In this document: positions 13,328-26,116 of the stretch, one piece after another | Numbering within the stretch: the first letter of the stretch is position 1 | Layout: each line of letters starts with the position of its first letter | Notes under the pieces: model-generated | Databases searched by the model: none | Told to the model about the DNA's origin: nothing | The model's input: the letters and a program-made list of their open reading frames with translations, nothing else | Position numbers and translations under genes: made by a program | NCBI GenBank assembly: GCA_008360975.2 | Contig: CM039184.1 | Coordinates: 36,691,797-36,755,796, forward strand | DNA from: Lichenostomus cassidix | Taxonomy: Eukaryota > Chordata > Aves > Passeriformes > Meliphagidae | Direction: 5' to 3' | Length of the DNA: 64,000 nt

Positions 13328-15396
13328 TACAAGCTTCTCTTAACTAGAGACGTGTTTGGAATATATATTAGCCTAGGCTTCATGTTTGGAGAAGGCAGAT
13401 AACACCAGGCTTTTGATTTGCACCTGAAAAGCATACACCAACAGGCTACCCCTTCACTTGGTGCTGTGAAGTTGAACTTGCTGCAGTGCTGGGCAGTCAG
13501 GATAGAGAAATCAGGAGCAAAGATGCACAAGGTGAGTTTTTTAAACTACAGCATGCAGCACTTTTTTTGTTTTACTTCACTCTTACACCTTTCCTAAGAA
13601 GATATTAGGGAAACACATAACATAAAATATTTTCTCCATTGAATAATTGCAATAATATGCATTTATCAAAACATACTTATAATGGGACCTTCATTTAGAA
13701 ATTAGCCATGTGTTACATTAGTGTGTTTGCAAAACAAATGCAATTTTTAGGCTTCATCTAGATAATGGTATGATAGTATAATATATTACTCTTAATGTCA
13801 AATTTAAAACTGATGTTTATTAATATGAATTTAAAGAAATGCAAACAACACACCAGTAAATTTATTCTAGTATTCTTTTGGTTTTCATAGTAAGAAGGAA
13901 TGTGAACAATCAGTTTGAACCACTGTAAGATCTACAAAGAAACACTTATATTAAATGCTGTACACATTCAAATTACAGCATTTATTTTTCTTGGGTATCT
14001 TTCCAGTTGTGTGGAAATACTACTAAACGTTATATTCTGAATGACAGAGGAAACAGGTGCAATATATCATTCTCTTTGATTCCCTGCTTGTATTTAATGT
14101 TTTGTTAGCTCCTTTAGAGAAATACTATTAAGGGATTTTTTATAGTGTTTAAAAAACATTTATTTATGTTACTCAGACCTCAAGGCAGTTTTGTTTTATG
14201 CCTATGCTACTTAGAGAACAGAATTAGTCATCTATTAAAGTATGTGCCTACAATTTATAAAGCAACGTAGGCTCTACAAAACATTTAAACCACATTACTT
14301 CCCCACTGAAATAATGCAAAATTCTTCCAAAAAAACAACAAGAAATTATAAGTGAACAGACAATATTGTATTGTGGTGCAGCAGGCCTCACAACTAAAAC
14401 CACTTCCATTAGTATTAGGGGTGGGATTTGATTTCGGATCAGTTTTAGAGTTCCTACTTGTGACTAATCTCTGTTACACCACAGTTGCATAAAACAAAAT
14501 AAAATCCTAACTGTTCCTGACATAAACATCAAATTAACTCTTCACCATGCATATGACAAATCAAATTATGTCTTTTTGTTTAATCCACATGAAAAACTAC
14601 TTTTACTAGTATTCAAGCCTAGATATGCCCTTCAACATGCGACTCTTGCTAAACACAAACATCTCTGTGAGGTTTAAATGTCTCAGTTTTTATAATGCTC
14701 TTCAAATCTAGCTATTTTTATCTGTATCGATGACCAAGATGACCTTACTTTGATAACTAAAAACATCTCCCCATGCTTTTATCATAGTAGGCTACACACA
14801 GAAATTTATCCTAGAGCAATGTTTTCTAACAACCATGCATATATTTAATGAACTAAAAATGCAGAAACCCCCTAAAAATCTGGGCCTTTCTTATGTTCTT
14901 GATTTTCTAAAAACATTCTCTATTCCTTATTCCTTGATTTAATTTCATTTTCAGTATATTTTCTGTCACATTTATGATTGATGTACGTGTCTGTGCATGT
15001 GTGTGATTGCCTACCTGTATAGTACAATATATATAAGGTACAATATTATCTCATTTAAGAGAACTAATAAAGAAATGTAGGGATATGTTGCATCAATTAC
15101 GAGTGGAACATCTGACAGAACCATTACCACACCACCCTACCACCCCTCTCCAAGTTTCTGTTATTTATGTAGAGTAGACTTCTGGACATGGTAAAGTTAA
15201 TTCATTAGTCCATAAAATCTAGTGTTTGGTCTTTTTAACATCATCCTGATAACTGTAAACAAGCTTGCTAATCAGAGTTAGAGTGAAATATGTACATGAA
15301 AGGAACAAATTGCTGTGAATGGGGACTATACCTGCATGATTTGAACACTGGTACACTTAGCAGTTTTCAAAGATCTTGACCTTAACATAGGATGAG

Positions 15397-15455
15397 TATA
15401 GAATAAAGAAGAATAAAAAAATATAGAATATAGAAGAATAGAAAAATATAGAAAA
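15397..15455. repeat. Imperfect TATAGAA/GAATA repeat
   Basis: Variants of TATAGAATA and GAAGAATA(A) recur irregularly for about 60 bases, including two ATATAGAA blocks after A-runs. This is a degenerate A-rich microsatellite with no coding potential. Confidence 0.65.
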
Positions 15456-17705
15456 TTGACAGATAATTTTGGGTTCCTTATGAAATCCACATTTTCTCAC
15501 TGTTTATCCTTTGTGTAGCATGTGGCTTCAGCTTCATGTAAATTCAAATGCAACAAGCTAAATATTTTACTGAAGGCATTCTTTGCCCAAAGCAACTGCA
15601 ATCAATATTCAGAAGGAAAATTTACACAGTCCTCCCCTTTAAATTATAAAAGACGTCCCTTCTGCCTTTTGCTATGCTGAAAAATATTTTCCGCTACAAG
15701 CTATTTAAAGCTGATGCCTGGCAGGATTTACCTATATCACAAGATATATGGTGAATGCTGGCATACAAATTGCTCTTTGGTCGCTATGAATTTCTCTTTC
15801 GTGTAGTATTGATTTCCCAGGGGAAAAAAAGACAAATTGCTCTTAGACATGCTGGATATTATACAGCAGGGAGGTAGCATATTCCTTTTATTTTTGTTAT
15901 CACTGCCCCAGTTTCATTTAACAAATTACTCAAATAGATTCATTCACTTCAGATTTCATATATGAGACCCAGATGGTTTTTATCCCTAAGAGCTGACTCT
16001 GAGGACTCTGAAATAATGACAGAAAGAGCTAATACCTTTTATCTTTATCAGGATTATAATCATATCCTCTTGTTTTGGAGAGTTGGCTTTTCACAAGAGA
16101 AAAGAGAACTCTGGAACACAAAAGTGCTTCTCAGCTTCTGGAAGAAGACCTACATATGCTTTTTCCTCTGTACTCCCACGAGACATACACATATTCCAGC
16201 TTCCCTCAAAAATTAGAGCACTTGTATTCAAAAAATGTATGGTGATCCAGCCAGGTACCTGCTACAGCTATCAGGGGGAAAAGGACTTCTCCGTGCAGTG
16301 CAAAGTATTCCTGCCCAGCACGGGAGTCAGAGCCAGGGAGGCTCCCCTTCTAGAACAACATGAAATGCCTGGATACATGTGTTCAGATTGTCAACGATCT
16401 GCCCAGTGTGTCGAAACTTAAAAATTACCTGAAGCAAAACCACATGTTTTATAGCTTTTCCAGGGCTGCACTCTTTTTAGTCAGATAATTTCTAACTTTC
16501 CCTTTCCTGAAAATTATTCTTTCTTCACCTACTTATTTAAATAAGGCCAAAATTATAATAACATTTCTGTTGAGGTCCAAACAGTCTTTCAACAGAAACA
16601 GCAATTTTTTGTTAATTTCCATAACATAGCCATGTAAATCCACTTGAAGGCAGCTTGAAGAAAAATAAATGTGTCATTTTAAATATGAATGTGTAGTTTT
16701 AGAGTAAACTAGATTATGATACAAATACTTCACATTTCTAACTCACAGAATTTATTGCAAGCATTAATTTATCAGACACTATTTGTAAGTGATTTCCATA
16801 AAGACGTGAATAGTGTATTGGATGATGTATATTTTAACGAAAAATTACTTTTCTGCATTACCTGGATGCTTTGTACAGCTCTATGCATCTGCCTTACTGC
16901 GAAGACCACCTAAAGTTGTAAAAGTAAAGTTTGCAAAAAAAGAAAACAGAACATTTCTTTCTTGTACCCTTTTTCTTCTTTTCCAGAAAAGTGGGCTTTT
17001 TATGACTCATATAATCTTTGCATAGCTTCTAAGATGATGCACACAATCCCTTTATAGTAAGTGCTTTAAATTATATCTGAAGTGCTACTGTACTGCCTCA
17101 GTATCTGACTTTACACTAGGGTTTCGCCCTGCTTGAATACTTATTTACTCTTTCAAGTAAACAGAATAATTTGTTTGTCCCCTACTAGCTTTCACATTGC
17201 AGAGTTCAGACCTTAAAAGTCTCTCTCTCTCTAGTTATACATATTGATGATGTAGCCTATACTTGGCTCTTCTATTTTCAAGAAATTCTTTCTAATGCTG
17301 AATTTTAGACCAGTAGCCTACAGCTTATTGCACACAATGCCCAACCAGATGGCCAGTTATTTTCTAATAATAGCAACAATTTGATACCTAGTTGAGATAC
17401 CTGGTGTTTTATAAGGCTCAGCCAACTGTATTATTTCTGCCAAGAAATTGCAAAGAGGTCTCCAAGGCCTTTCAGCTCCAGTGGTTCACAAAAGCAATTT
17501 GAAAAATTAGTTCTGAGGACTTATGACTACCTTAACTACTTTTTCATAACACCAAGCCCTCCCTTCTTGTTATATGCATGCAACAATATTTATATTGCAT
17601 TTTGAGAAATCACTGCTAGAAATTCGAGTGAAATTGAAATCTCTTTATTTGGTGTGCTTTTCAGGAAATGTATGAAAGCTAATATGGTTCTGGATTTCCC
17701 CAGAA

Positions 17706-17837
17706 TAATTCAAGAACCCTCTGGATGTAATTCTGTTCAATGTCCTCTAGGATGACCCTGTTTGAGCAGAGAGGTCAGACCAGATAACCCACTGGTCCCT
17801 TGCAATCTTACCCATCCTGTGATTCTGGGATTCTGTA
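17706..17837 (+). mobile_element. CR1 LINE, 3' tail fragment
   Basis: A short second CR1 copy in the same orientation as the one at 11 kb. It matches the last ORF2 codons (TTCAAGAACCCTCTGGATG) and the 3' UTR block TAGGATGACCCTGTTTGAGC. It then has CAGACCAGATAACCC and the terminal TGTGATTCTGGGATTCTGT. It differs from the longer copy at many positions, so it is an independent and probably older insertion. No coding capacity remains. Confidence 0.9.
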
Positions 17838-18965
17838 AATTCTCTTTTCAGTAATTTTGCCTGAGAAGAACATGGCAGCATAGACATTTACTTGGGATGT
17901 CCAATGTTTCAGGTCATATAACATTGGCAGCATATCAAGAAAAGCCAGACAAATTTTCTGTGCATGTGCAGACTGGCTGATTCTATGGGCCTTTAGCACC
18001 TTGGATTTCTTCAGCCTGATAAATGCAATGGCAATAGGCTGTGTGCATCCGGTAAGTCCGGTGGCCTTGTTCTGAGGTACTGAAAACACCCAAATCGCTT
18101 GGACAGGACATGTCCCAAACATCTGAATCACAAACATTTTGTAGAATCCCTGTTGAGTCAAGGATTTTTACCTAACTTCTGATCCCCTCACAAAACTCAG
18201 ACTCAGTGCACTGAAGCATAGGCATGTACACCACAGCCAACATCTATTCTAGGCAGCCACAACTTGGTCTGTGCTCCTGTGAAAGAAACAGGTACTTTTG
18301 GAGTGTAATTCACCTAACAAAATATAGTTGCCAACTTAACATGAAACGGACTTCAGATTTTGTTGACTACGATGATTAACAGTCATTGGCTACGATAACA
18401 GCTTCACATGACAGGCCAAGTAGTGGACATGTGAATGTTGGGGGAGATTATGTTCTTTATTTGTGCAACACACAACATGGTCTAATGCAATAAAGATAAT
18501 GCATCTAAAATAAAACTTGCAAAATCAGAAGTATTTGAGGTAATAACATATGCATTTCCAATGTGAAGTACACTCTTGTTTATTTTGCCAAGATCAAGTA
18601 AATTTTAAAATCTAGAATAATTTTGGAATTTTCAGTATTTGTTAATTTCTACTTATGTATCTGGGGATAACTGCATGCTATTTTACACAATGTTGCTCAT
18701 TTACCTGGTGAAAACATTCACATGCTCAACTTGTCCCAGTTCAATCTCCACTTTACATTCAGTTCTGATATTTTTACTCCAAAAGCACTCTAAGTGGTCT
18801 CTTTGTGGGAAACTGTACACTCAATGTTCACTCATGATTGACATGCATTCAAGTACTCTGTTTAGTAAATTCTACATTTTCTAGACTTACTATTTCTTCT
18901 GTATAAAAATAATTTATTTTACAACTCAAAAGGCAGCATTTTTAACCCCAGTTTACCAAATAAAT

Positions 18966-19025
18966 TTATCACAATTAAAAAAACCAAAACCAACCAACCA
19001 AACAAAACAAAACTAAAAAAACCCC

Positions 19026-19058
<33 letters not shown>

Positions 19059-19068
19059 GAAAAGAAAG
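18966..19068. repeat. A-rich low-complexity block with A19 run
   Basis: AACC- and AAAAC-type units (CCAAAACCAACCAACCAAAC, then ACAAAACAAAAC) lead into an uninterrupted run of 19 A at 19034-19052 and then GAAAAA/GAAAA units. It could mark the tail of an old retroposed sequence, but I see no recognisable retroposon body upstream. Simple-repeat expansion is the simpler reading. Confidence 0.8.
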
Positions 19069-19417
19069 TTAAAATGGGCAAAGTTACAATGACTTAGAAG
19101 CTTGTCTGGAATGTCAATCATTTATCTCCTTTCATTGTACTTGCTTGAAGTGATAAATTTTGGAGTGTGCTATTTGTAATTATCAACCTATTTTATATTG
19201 ATGCCTTAAATCACTAGTAAAAAATTTTTAGATGCAGACACACAGTATAGGAAAGCGGTTTTACCTTGGTTTAATAGGATCCCAGATGCACACTGACGAA
19301 CAAGCTCCAACGATATTTCCTATATACAATTTATGGACAGCCTAGATTAGAATACCTATCTAAAAGTCTCCAATAAGAAGTCTAACAAATGAAGTAATTG
19401 CCCCCTTATTAAAATTG

Positions 19418-19427
19418 CCCCCCCCCC
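19418..19427. repeat. C10 homopolymer
   Basis: Ten consecutive C residues lie between AAAATTG and AAAAAG in A/T-rich DNA. It is prone to length variation and to sequencing or assembly error. Confidence 0.85.
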
Positions 19428-22004
19428 AAAAAGATTGCTACTTAGTTTACAAAAAACATGTCTCAGTGATGGGGACTCTGTTCAAGGTTGTGCGTCATGC
19501 TTTTGAGATTGTGGGTTTGTTTCATCTTCCCAAAGGATTCTGAGCAGGGCAAGGGGTACTAGGGTGATAGACATGTAGGGTTAAGATACAGGGAGTAAAA
19601 AGTACAGGAACGGGGAAGGGTGAAAGGTTATATATAAAGGATATATATAAAGAGTATAAAAGTAAAATAAAAAGACAAAAACCCATCAGGCATCAATATA
19701 TATGTACATTTATTTTTATACATGAAATCACAGTTTCATAAACAAAAGCTTTAAATATGCAGTTTTGTCTTTAAGAAGAGTTTAACAGAAAAAATATTAA
19801 TTGATTATGGAGGTGGAGTGTGTGAGATACCTAAAAAAAAGTCATTTTTTTCTTACCCAATCTCCATTGTTGGTTAGATTATCCAGAATAAATCTTAAGT
19901 AATATTTCTACTATTAAACTCTGCAGTTCCCCATGTTATTTTGTTGAGAATTCACACTGAATTAAATAAAACAATCAAAAGAATTATTGTCCATAGCAGA
20001 TAAGCATGAATATGTCAATCTGTCAAGACTATAGTTTTGAAAGGATCCCAGTTTATTTACTAAAACGTGTATTAATATTAGGTCCTGCTTGTGTTCGACA
20101 GCCAGTCCACTTGAAATTTGACCTTCCACTTAGCTCTCTTTATCAATAATCTACAATTTTTAACAGATTACTTTTCACTAGCACCATTTTATGTCCATGG
20201 TCTTTCAGATAATTCTTGTATAATCAGTCAGAGACAGGGAACAGCTCAAAGATTTAAAGCCATATGAAATGGCTTTTCTGATCTTGGACCAATATTCATT
20301 TTCATTAAGTAGAAACCACATCACTTACCAAGTTGCTGAAAGGAAAGAATGCACAGAAATTGATTTGGCATCTGTTTTGGATTTGGGATGTTTACATAAA
20401 ATTAGAAGAAAATAATACTTTGAAAATGGTTTTTATTTCTTATCAATTGTTTTTTCCCATTAATAACATTCCACTTCAGCCACTTTTATTGGGCTTTATC
20501 TGGCTTTCAACATTCAGACTTTTTTTGGTAACTGCAAATCACTTTTTTTTCCTCTCAGCAAATAGCTATTCTACTAATGATTTTTTAAATGTCTACTGGA
20601 ATAACAGATCCCCAAACTAGGCATTTACTAGAAATGTTAAGAAACATAAGGGAAGAGAAGAGATGTTGTTTTGATAATCTATCATCACATAAAATCATAT
20701 GTGTGTGTTTATCCTACAGAAAATACAGTATGGTGAAAAGCAAACTAACCTCAGAAATGCACACTCTTTACTTGTGTATTCAGCACTAATTTTGTTGCAC
20801 AATATCATTTCTTGACGTACAACACATCTTTTAAAAATATAAAATACACAAAGAAATTATTAACTGTTAGAAACCACAAATAAACATAGTAGTTAATACA
20901 ACATAAATAATCCTGTGCTAATAGTCAGGCTCTTTTGCATATCTGATAAGTTTTAGTCATTCAGACTTATTACCTCAGTACAAAATACCCACTGTGACAT
21001 TGTAAAGGGGTTTTTTAGCATCTTAGATTTCTCTATTCACATTCTGGAAATACGTGACTTGACTGATTTTGCCCATGTACACTTCTACATTTGCAGATTT
21101 TGTAGATGAATGTAGAAAAGTTTTTCCAGAAATGGATTTTTCTTTTACTAATATAAAGTTTATTTAAAAACTTACTTCATGGCATTTAGAAGTATCTAAC
21201 CCTCTGCTAATTTTTAAGCATTATTTCTTCTGACTTCAAAGGTCTAGTCAGTATCTAAAATGCTAAACTACTTCAAGTCAGACTGGGACAATGAGTAATT
21301 GAAAAAAATAATATTCAAAATTAAACTGTAAAATATTTGTATCTATTTTTTAAAAAGCACACACCAAAGAAATCACATACTTATTTCTCCCAAATGTGAT
21401 GCATGCACATGCATTCACACATATTTCTCTAGCACAGCACAGGGATGAAACTATTCTGCAGTTTCTAGACATGACAGCAACTTGCTGACATTCAATTGAA
21501 TACCTCTATCCAGTGTAAAGGAACTTACTGCTGCTTCAGGGTACACCTCTCTATATTAAATCTTGTATGATACCCTATTAGCATAAACATATAATTGCCT
21601 TTCTGTTTAAATTATTATATTCAGGTTACTAGATTTTTATTATTCATTAAAGTTTTGAATGAAAATGACAGCTTCATTTTGAGCAAAAGTTAAAGACAAA
21701 ATTACTCAAGAGAAGCTACCATCTAGTGAGGCCAACCTGATATAAAGCATGACTCTCTGAGCTTTGGTTTCAGCTGTGTCTTCTGAATGTGACTGATACT
21801 AAAACAAATATGTCACTCTGTTAGAAACTAGGATAGCACTTCCTCCTTTTTAATACGACAAGTTATTTTGGTAAAGAAAAAAAATGGGATTGATTCTGTT
21901 TCCTAGGGTATTTGAGGCACCACTGCTGCACTATTAGATTAGGTTTATGGGTTTTGGGATACCTGTGCCACTTGGAGTAGCAGCTGAAGGCCTCTAAGGT
22001 ACCC

Positions 22005-22024
22005 TAGTACACCTAGGTGTACTA
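22005..22024. repeat. Perfect 20-bp palindrome
   Basis: TAGTACACCTAGGTGTACTA is its own reverse complement with no spacer. The symmetry breaks at the next base on each side. It may be a cruciform-prone site, a dimeric protein-binding site or chance. Confidence 0.9.
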
Positions 22025-23929
22025 AATGTTTATGTGAAGACAATTGAATCACACCTTTAAGAGCAATTTTGCAGATTATTAATGAGAACTGGAAGATGTT
22101 TTACTCCTTTTACTAACAGAAGCTTGGATTTTTACTCTTAGATGATGTTTAATGGTTAAGTAAAGCTGGCTGTAACCCAGCCCTCTAGGTCCACTCTTCC
22201 TATCAGCAGTATCCTGAGACACAGCAGAGCAATGTTCAACTGCATGCTATGGAAGCTCCAATATCCTAATAAAAAAATGAGTCGGAATTAGATGCTCTTC
22301 ATCCAACTTTCCCTCACACAAAAACCTCTAGCAAAGAAGAAAGTAATTTACTGTCAGCAGAGAGGAACTTCCATTCTGTATTGTAAAATTTGACTGGGGC
22401 TCCTTGACCTACACTCTGCCAGGGTCCCCCTGGATTTCTGGGAGACTGCTGATCATGGAACATATTTCCTTTGCATCCAGCACACTCTGCTCTCCAGCCT
22501 GTACTCTTGCTTTAGCAGTGACCTTTTATCCCCATCTTAGGCAAAAACAAGCAGAAAGGTTAAGATTTCTACTGTCCTGCTAAATGTGATTGATAGGCAG
22601 AGCAGTTGCGGCTGTTAGCTGAATGTAGAAAAGCGTGTGATAGAGTACAAAACAAAAAATGGTAGGTTATATATAATCTGAATAATATTTATCAAGCTTT
22701 TACACACCACTTTCCATCTGTACACCATGTGACATTTTACAAAAAGGATTATGTTTATATTCACTTTACAGGTAAGAAAAAATTGCAAAAGATTTCCCAA
22801 CACTACAACATGGTTTAAGCAAGAGCCAGAAGAGTTGTTAAACCTTCACTGCCAAACCTATATCCTTGAGACCAAATAGTTACTCCTGCAATTTCTGGAC
22901 AAAAAATTAATCATCTTTTCAGAAACAAATTTGTCATAGCATAATGAAATATTTTGGGGCTCAGTTTCCATGAATTGTCAGTTGCCTGGATACTGCAGTA
23001 GGTAGAGCACACTTAGAAAAGTCTCAGCAGTTACAAAGCACACTGTTAATTTTATATGGTCAAGTTGAATAATGTAGAAAACAAAAATGGCTGCATTTTC
23101 ATAAGTTTGACCATGCATCCATTGTCAAAAGCTGGACAACAAGTTGAATCAAATTACAGGGAGTGCTCTTGTGCCTTACCAAAAAAAAATTATGAGAGCG
23201 ATGATATTTTAGCATTAAGATGAGTAATGCGGACTTCTATTCAACAAGCTGTGTGCATTCAACAAGAGCTGTCATAAAGAGGTTTCCAAAAATCAATAAG
23301 CTCCAAGAAATAAAAGTACAGTTGCAAATAGTTTTGGTAGTTTGAAGGTCAAGTAGCATGGCAATGGGTAAAATAGGGAACACACTGCAAGGAAAATTCA
23401 CATGATCACTAACCAGCACTTTTGACAGCAGGAATAGACTAACCAGAATAACAAAATTCTTTTAAAAAGAAAGGAATGTGAATGCAAAGAAGAGGAGAGA
23501 TATTCAAACACAATACTGAGATGAGAGCTTCAGAAGAGAAGAGTATAAGCTATTTTTCCTTATGATGCAAGCAAGGTGAATGCGATCTCAAAAGAAAATT
23601 AAGTGGTTCACATTCTGTCATACATAGTACATTGATGGTGATGACATAGCATGTCTAAGGAGCTGTACAGAAGTGATGTAGATTTAAATCCAAAAAAGAG
23701 GCCAATATTTAGTCAGTATTTCAGAACTTGAGGAAACAACTGTATTTGAAACAATTATAAAGCTCAAGATTTAGTCAAGAAATATAGAAATCAATGATGT
23801 TACAATTGAACATAATTGAAATTTAACACCTGATTGGATTGTAACTTTTTGACTGGGGAAAAGAATCAGATTTTGGAAATGCATTTGGAAACACCAAGTT
23901 GCAGTTGTGAGTAAAGGCATTGTGATAAG

Positions 23930-23943
23930 TTTTTTTTTTTTTT
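23930..23943. repeat. T14 homopolymer
   Basis: Fourteen consecutive T residues precede ACTTTCTGATATTTTATT. Read on the minus strand it is a poly(A) run, but no retroposon body is recognisable beside it. Confidence 0.8.
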
Positions 23944-24419
23944 ACTTTCTGATATTTTATTTAATATCTGATAAATTATAATATTAAAAAGAAGTATATA
24001 AAGTGTGAGATATATGCTGAAGGGCCTTTGATCAGTTTAGTGTAGTCAATTCTTGACTGAGATTTCAAACAGACATGTAGAAGTCCAAAACTGAAACTGA
24101 AAAAATGTCAAACAGGATATTGATCCTCCTTACATTATGAGCTGCACCTGATTTAAAAATCTACATATCGGAAAGTGACATGTGACATATCCTCTTTTCA
24201 TAAACCTCTTTTATGTTTGATATATCATCTTTCAATCTGTGCTCCTTAAAGCAAGTTCTTCTCTTAGGTATGCAATGGAACTTATTATCCGAGACACAAA
24301 ATTTAATTGTGTTTAAATACCTTCAAATGGAAAGTAAAAGAAGGTCTAACATAACCAAGTGTTATATAGGCTGAAAAATACTGTTTTGAAATAATGAAAA
24401 GAATTAAAATATTCCTAAA

Positions 24420-24800
24420 TTCATGTGCCAGACTTTCTTACTGGGATGACTGATTTTTTCCAGTTCTCATTCAATGTCAGACACATTATAAACTCAGATG
24501 CATGACTGTGCTTTATATTGTTCAAGTAAATATTCCTTGCTTACTGGATTTTATGGGAGAATAAATTCTGATGGATGCATGAATTGTGAGCAGATTTAAT
24601 TTCCTACACCATGTCTTGTGTGTATTTCATAACTTGATTCTTAAAATCCTTTTTTCAATATGCTAATCAAAGCAACATCTGAACTTTGCCGAATGTAGGC
24701 CTGAGTTTAACAGCATTTTTGAATGGCGCCTTCAGCTGTATTCCTCACATAAACAATTAAATGCTATTTTTACTGATACTGTAGGTCTAATTGCATTCTT
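24420..24800. promoter_or_regulatory. Candidate conserved non-coding element
   Basis: This stretch has little low-complexity sequence and a mixture of motifs often seen in vertebrate developmental enhancers. Around 24657-24673 the octamer-like ATGCTAAT runs into ATCAAAG (a TCF/LEF-type core), and an E-box CAGCTG with GGCGCC follows near 24725-24740. The call rests on texture and motifs only. No alignment was possible. Confidence 0.25.
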
Positions 24801-25933
24801 CTCACTGAGCACTTTAAGACTTCATATTTCTTCAGGAAAAATTGCTATACAACACTGTTTTTATAATAAAATAATGAATGGACAGCTAAAACAGAAACAA
24901 TAAAAACCACAGTATTGCAGCACACAAATCCTGTTTTGAAAATGTTTCAAAGTCTTAATCTTATTCTGATGAGTCAAAGGAATTCAAGCAATGCTCATAT
25001 ACAACAGTATTTGCTAGACAGAGCTTAGAATAGGTGTTTAATAATAATAACAATAATGATTTTCCATTTAATTTGCAATAGTGACAAGAAATTCACTTCA
25101 AATCATTAAGTTTTGTATTGAGTGGAGGAATATTTGGTTAAATTTTGGGACGATCTTTACATCTGCACTTGTAATAAGCAGTGCTGGCAAATCTACATTT
25201 ATTCTGAAGGTTTTCAAGTTATGGCTTCAGTAAGACTGATCCCTATCAACAACTAATTTATCATAATCATGCAAAATTTGGAAGGTGAGAGCAGAGAGGT
25301 GAAGGTTATTTGACCTTACTTAACCAAAACAGAAATGTAACTTAAATACCTAATTTGATCTTTTAAATCAATAGATAAGGAGCATATTGCTTTATCAGCA
25401 GAGACTCCTCATGAATAGTAAAAAATTCTGTTCACTTTCCCTTATCTCTCCAGACCACAAAATTTTAACCACAAAACTTTATTATTTTGGGAAGAAACTA
25501 TTTTGAATTATTTTTTAAAGTGGCAAAGAACCAAAAACACAAAAGCAATAAACTTCCATGATTGTTAACTTTTACAATTGTATAAATAAAGCAAAATTAA
25601 ATTGTTTCCAAGTGGGCTTATTTTAAGGCATTTATAGACCAGAAATAGCAACATTTTCATTCCATGTCTATTAAACCCCAAATTATATGCCTAAATGTGC
25701 TAAGTATGCAAGAATTGCCCAGTTGACACTCCTCGTTCTTCTGAGTACTTTACCTGGACTTAAAGGGTCAGTATCTGGTTAGTGTTTTACTATATCTTTC
25801 ATATCAACATTATCTTTTATCTTTATAGGTTTATGACAAAATAAAGCTAAATAGTCATTTTTAACTGCATTTACTTGAGGCATATTAGGCAAACCATGAG
25901 TTCCTGTGCTTCAGAAAGACAGAGAACTCCTAG

Positions 25934-26116
25934 AATCCCTTGACGCTCAAGAAAAATGCACCTTTTGAAAGGCTACTATGCTATTCACCCTTAAAAGCCA
26001 AACAGCTCAGCGCCCTTGAGAATGTGGAGGATTGGGATGAAATGGGAGAAGTGCCAGAAGAAAGTGAAGAAGAAATGGATTATCCCAGCAACCTCCCAGA
26101 AAAGTATTACAGATAG
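25934..26116 (+). pseudogene. Retroviral-like C-terminal coding remnant
   Basis: An open stretch follows a TAG at 25931-25933 and ends at TAG 26114-26116. It has no start of its own, so it is the 3' end of a longer frame. The end of the peptide is strongly acidic, with residues ALENVEDWDEM, then VPEESEEEMDYP, and a tyrosine-arginine finish. This composition is unlike random A/T-rich translation. It is followed by an LTR-like segment with a polyadenylation signal, which suggests the last retroviral gene (possibly the envelope cytoplasmic tail) of a truncated endogenous element. I cannot assign the family or confirm homology. Other readings are the last exon or retrocopy of a cellular gene, or chance. 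The rest of any provirus is absent: upstream DNA is ordinary A/T-rich sequence with no retroviral coding. Confidence 0.4.

Larger units (their letters stand above)
11902..17705. other. Non-coding A/T-rich DNA, no gene recognised
   Basis: This is unique-looking DNA. Open frames are at most about 110 codons and unrecognised; the one at 16083-16421 has no family resemblance. It includes a purine tract at 13277-13327, a consensus-like splice donor at 13531, and an imperfect TATAGAA-type repeat at 15397-15455. Nothing else stands out. Confidence 0.65.
17838..25930. other. Non-coding A/T-rich DNA, no gene recognised
   Basis: There is no supportable gene. The longest frames, such as the one on the minus strand at 17808-18161, have no recognisable family and partly overlap the CR1 tail. 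The stretch holds the A-rich block at 18966-19068, a C10 run at 19418, a T14 run at 23930-23943, a perfect palindrome at 22005-22024 and a conserved-element-like stretch at 24420-24800, all listed separately. Confidence 0.65.

Noticed and set aside
17808..18161. 117-codon minus-strand frame
   Set aside because: Its 3' part overlaps the CR1 tail, and the rest shows no recognisable domain.
19034..19052. A19 run as the poly(A) tail of a processed pseudogene
   Set aside because: It is embedded in A/C-rich simple repeat with no recognisable mRNA-like body or target duplication upstream.
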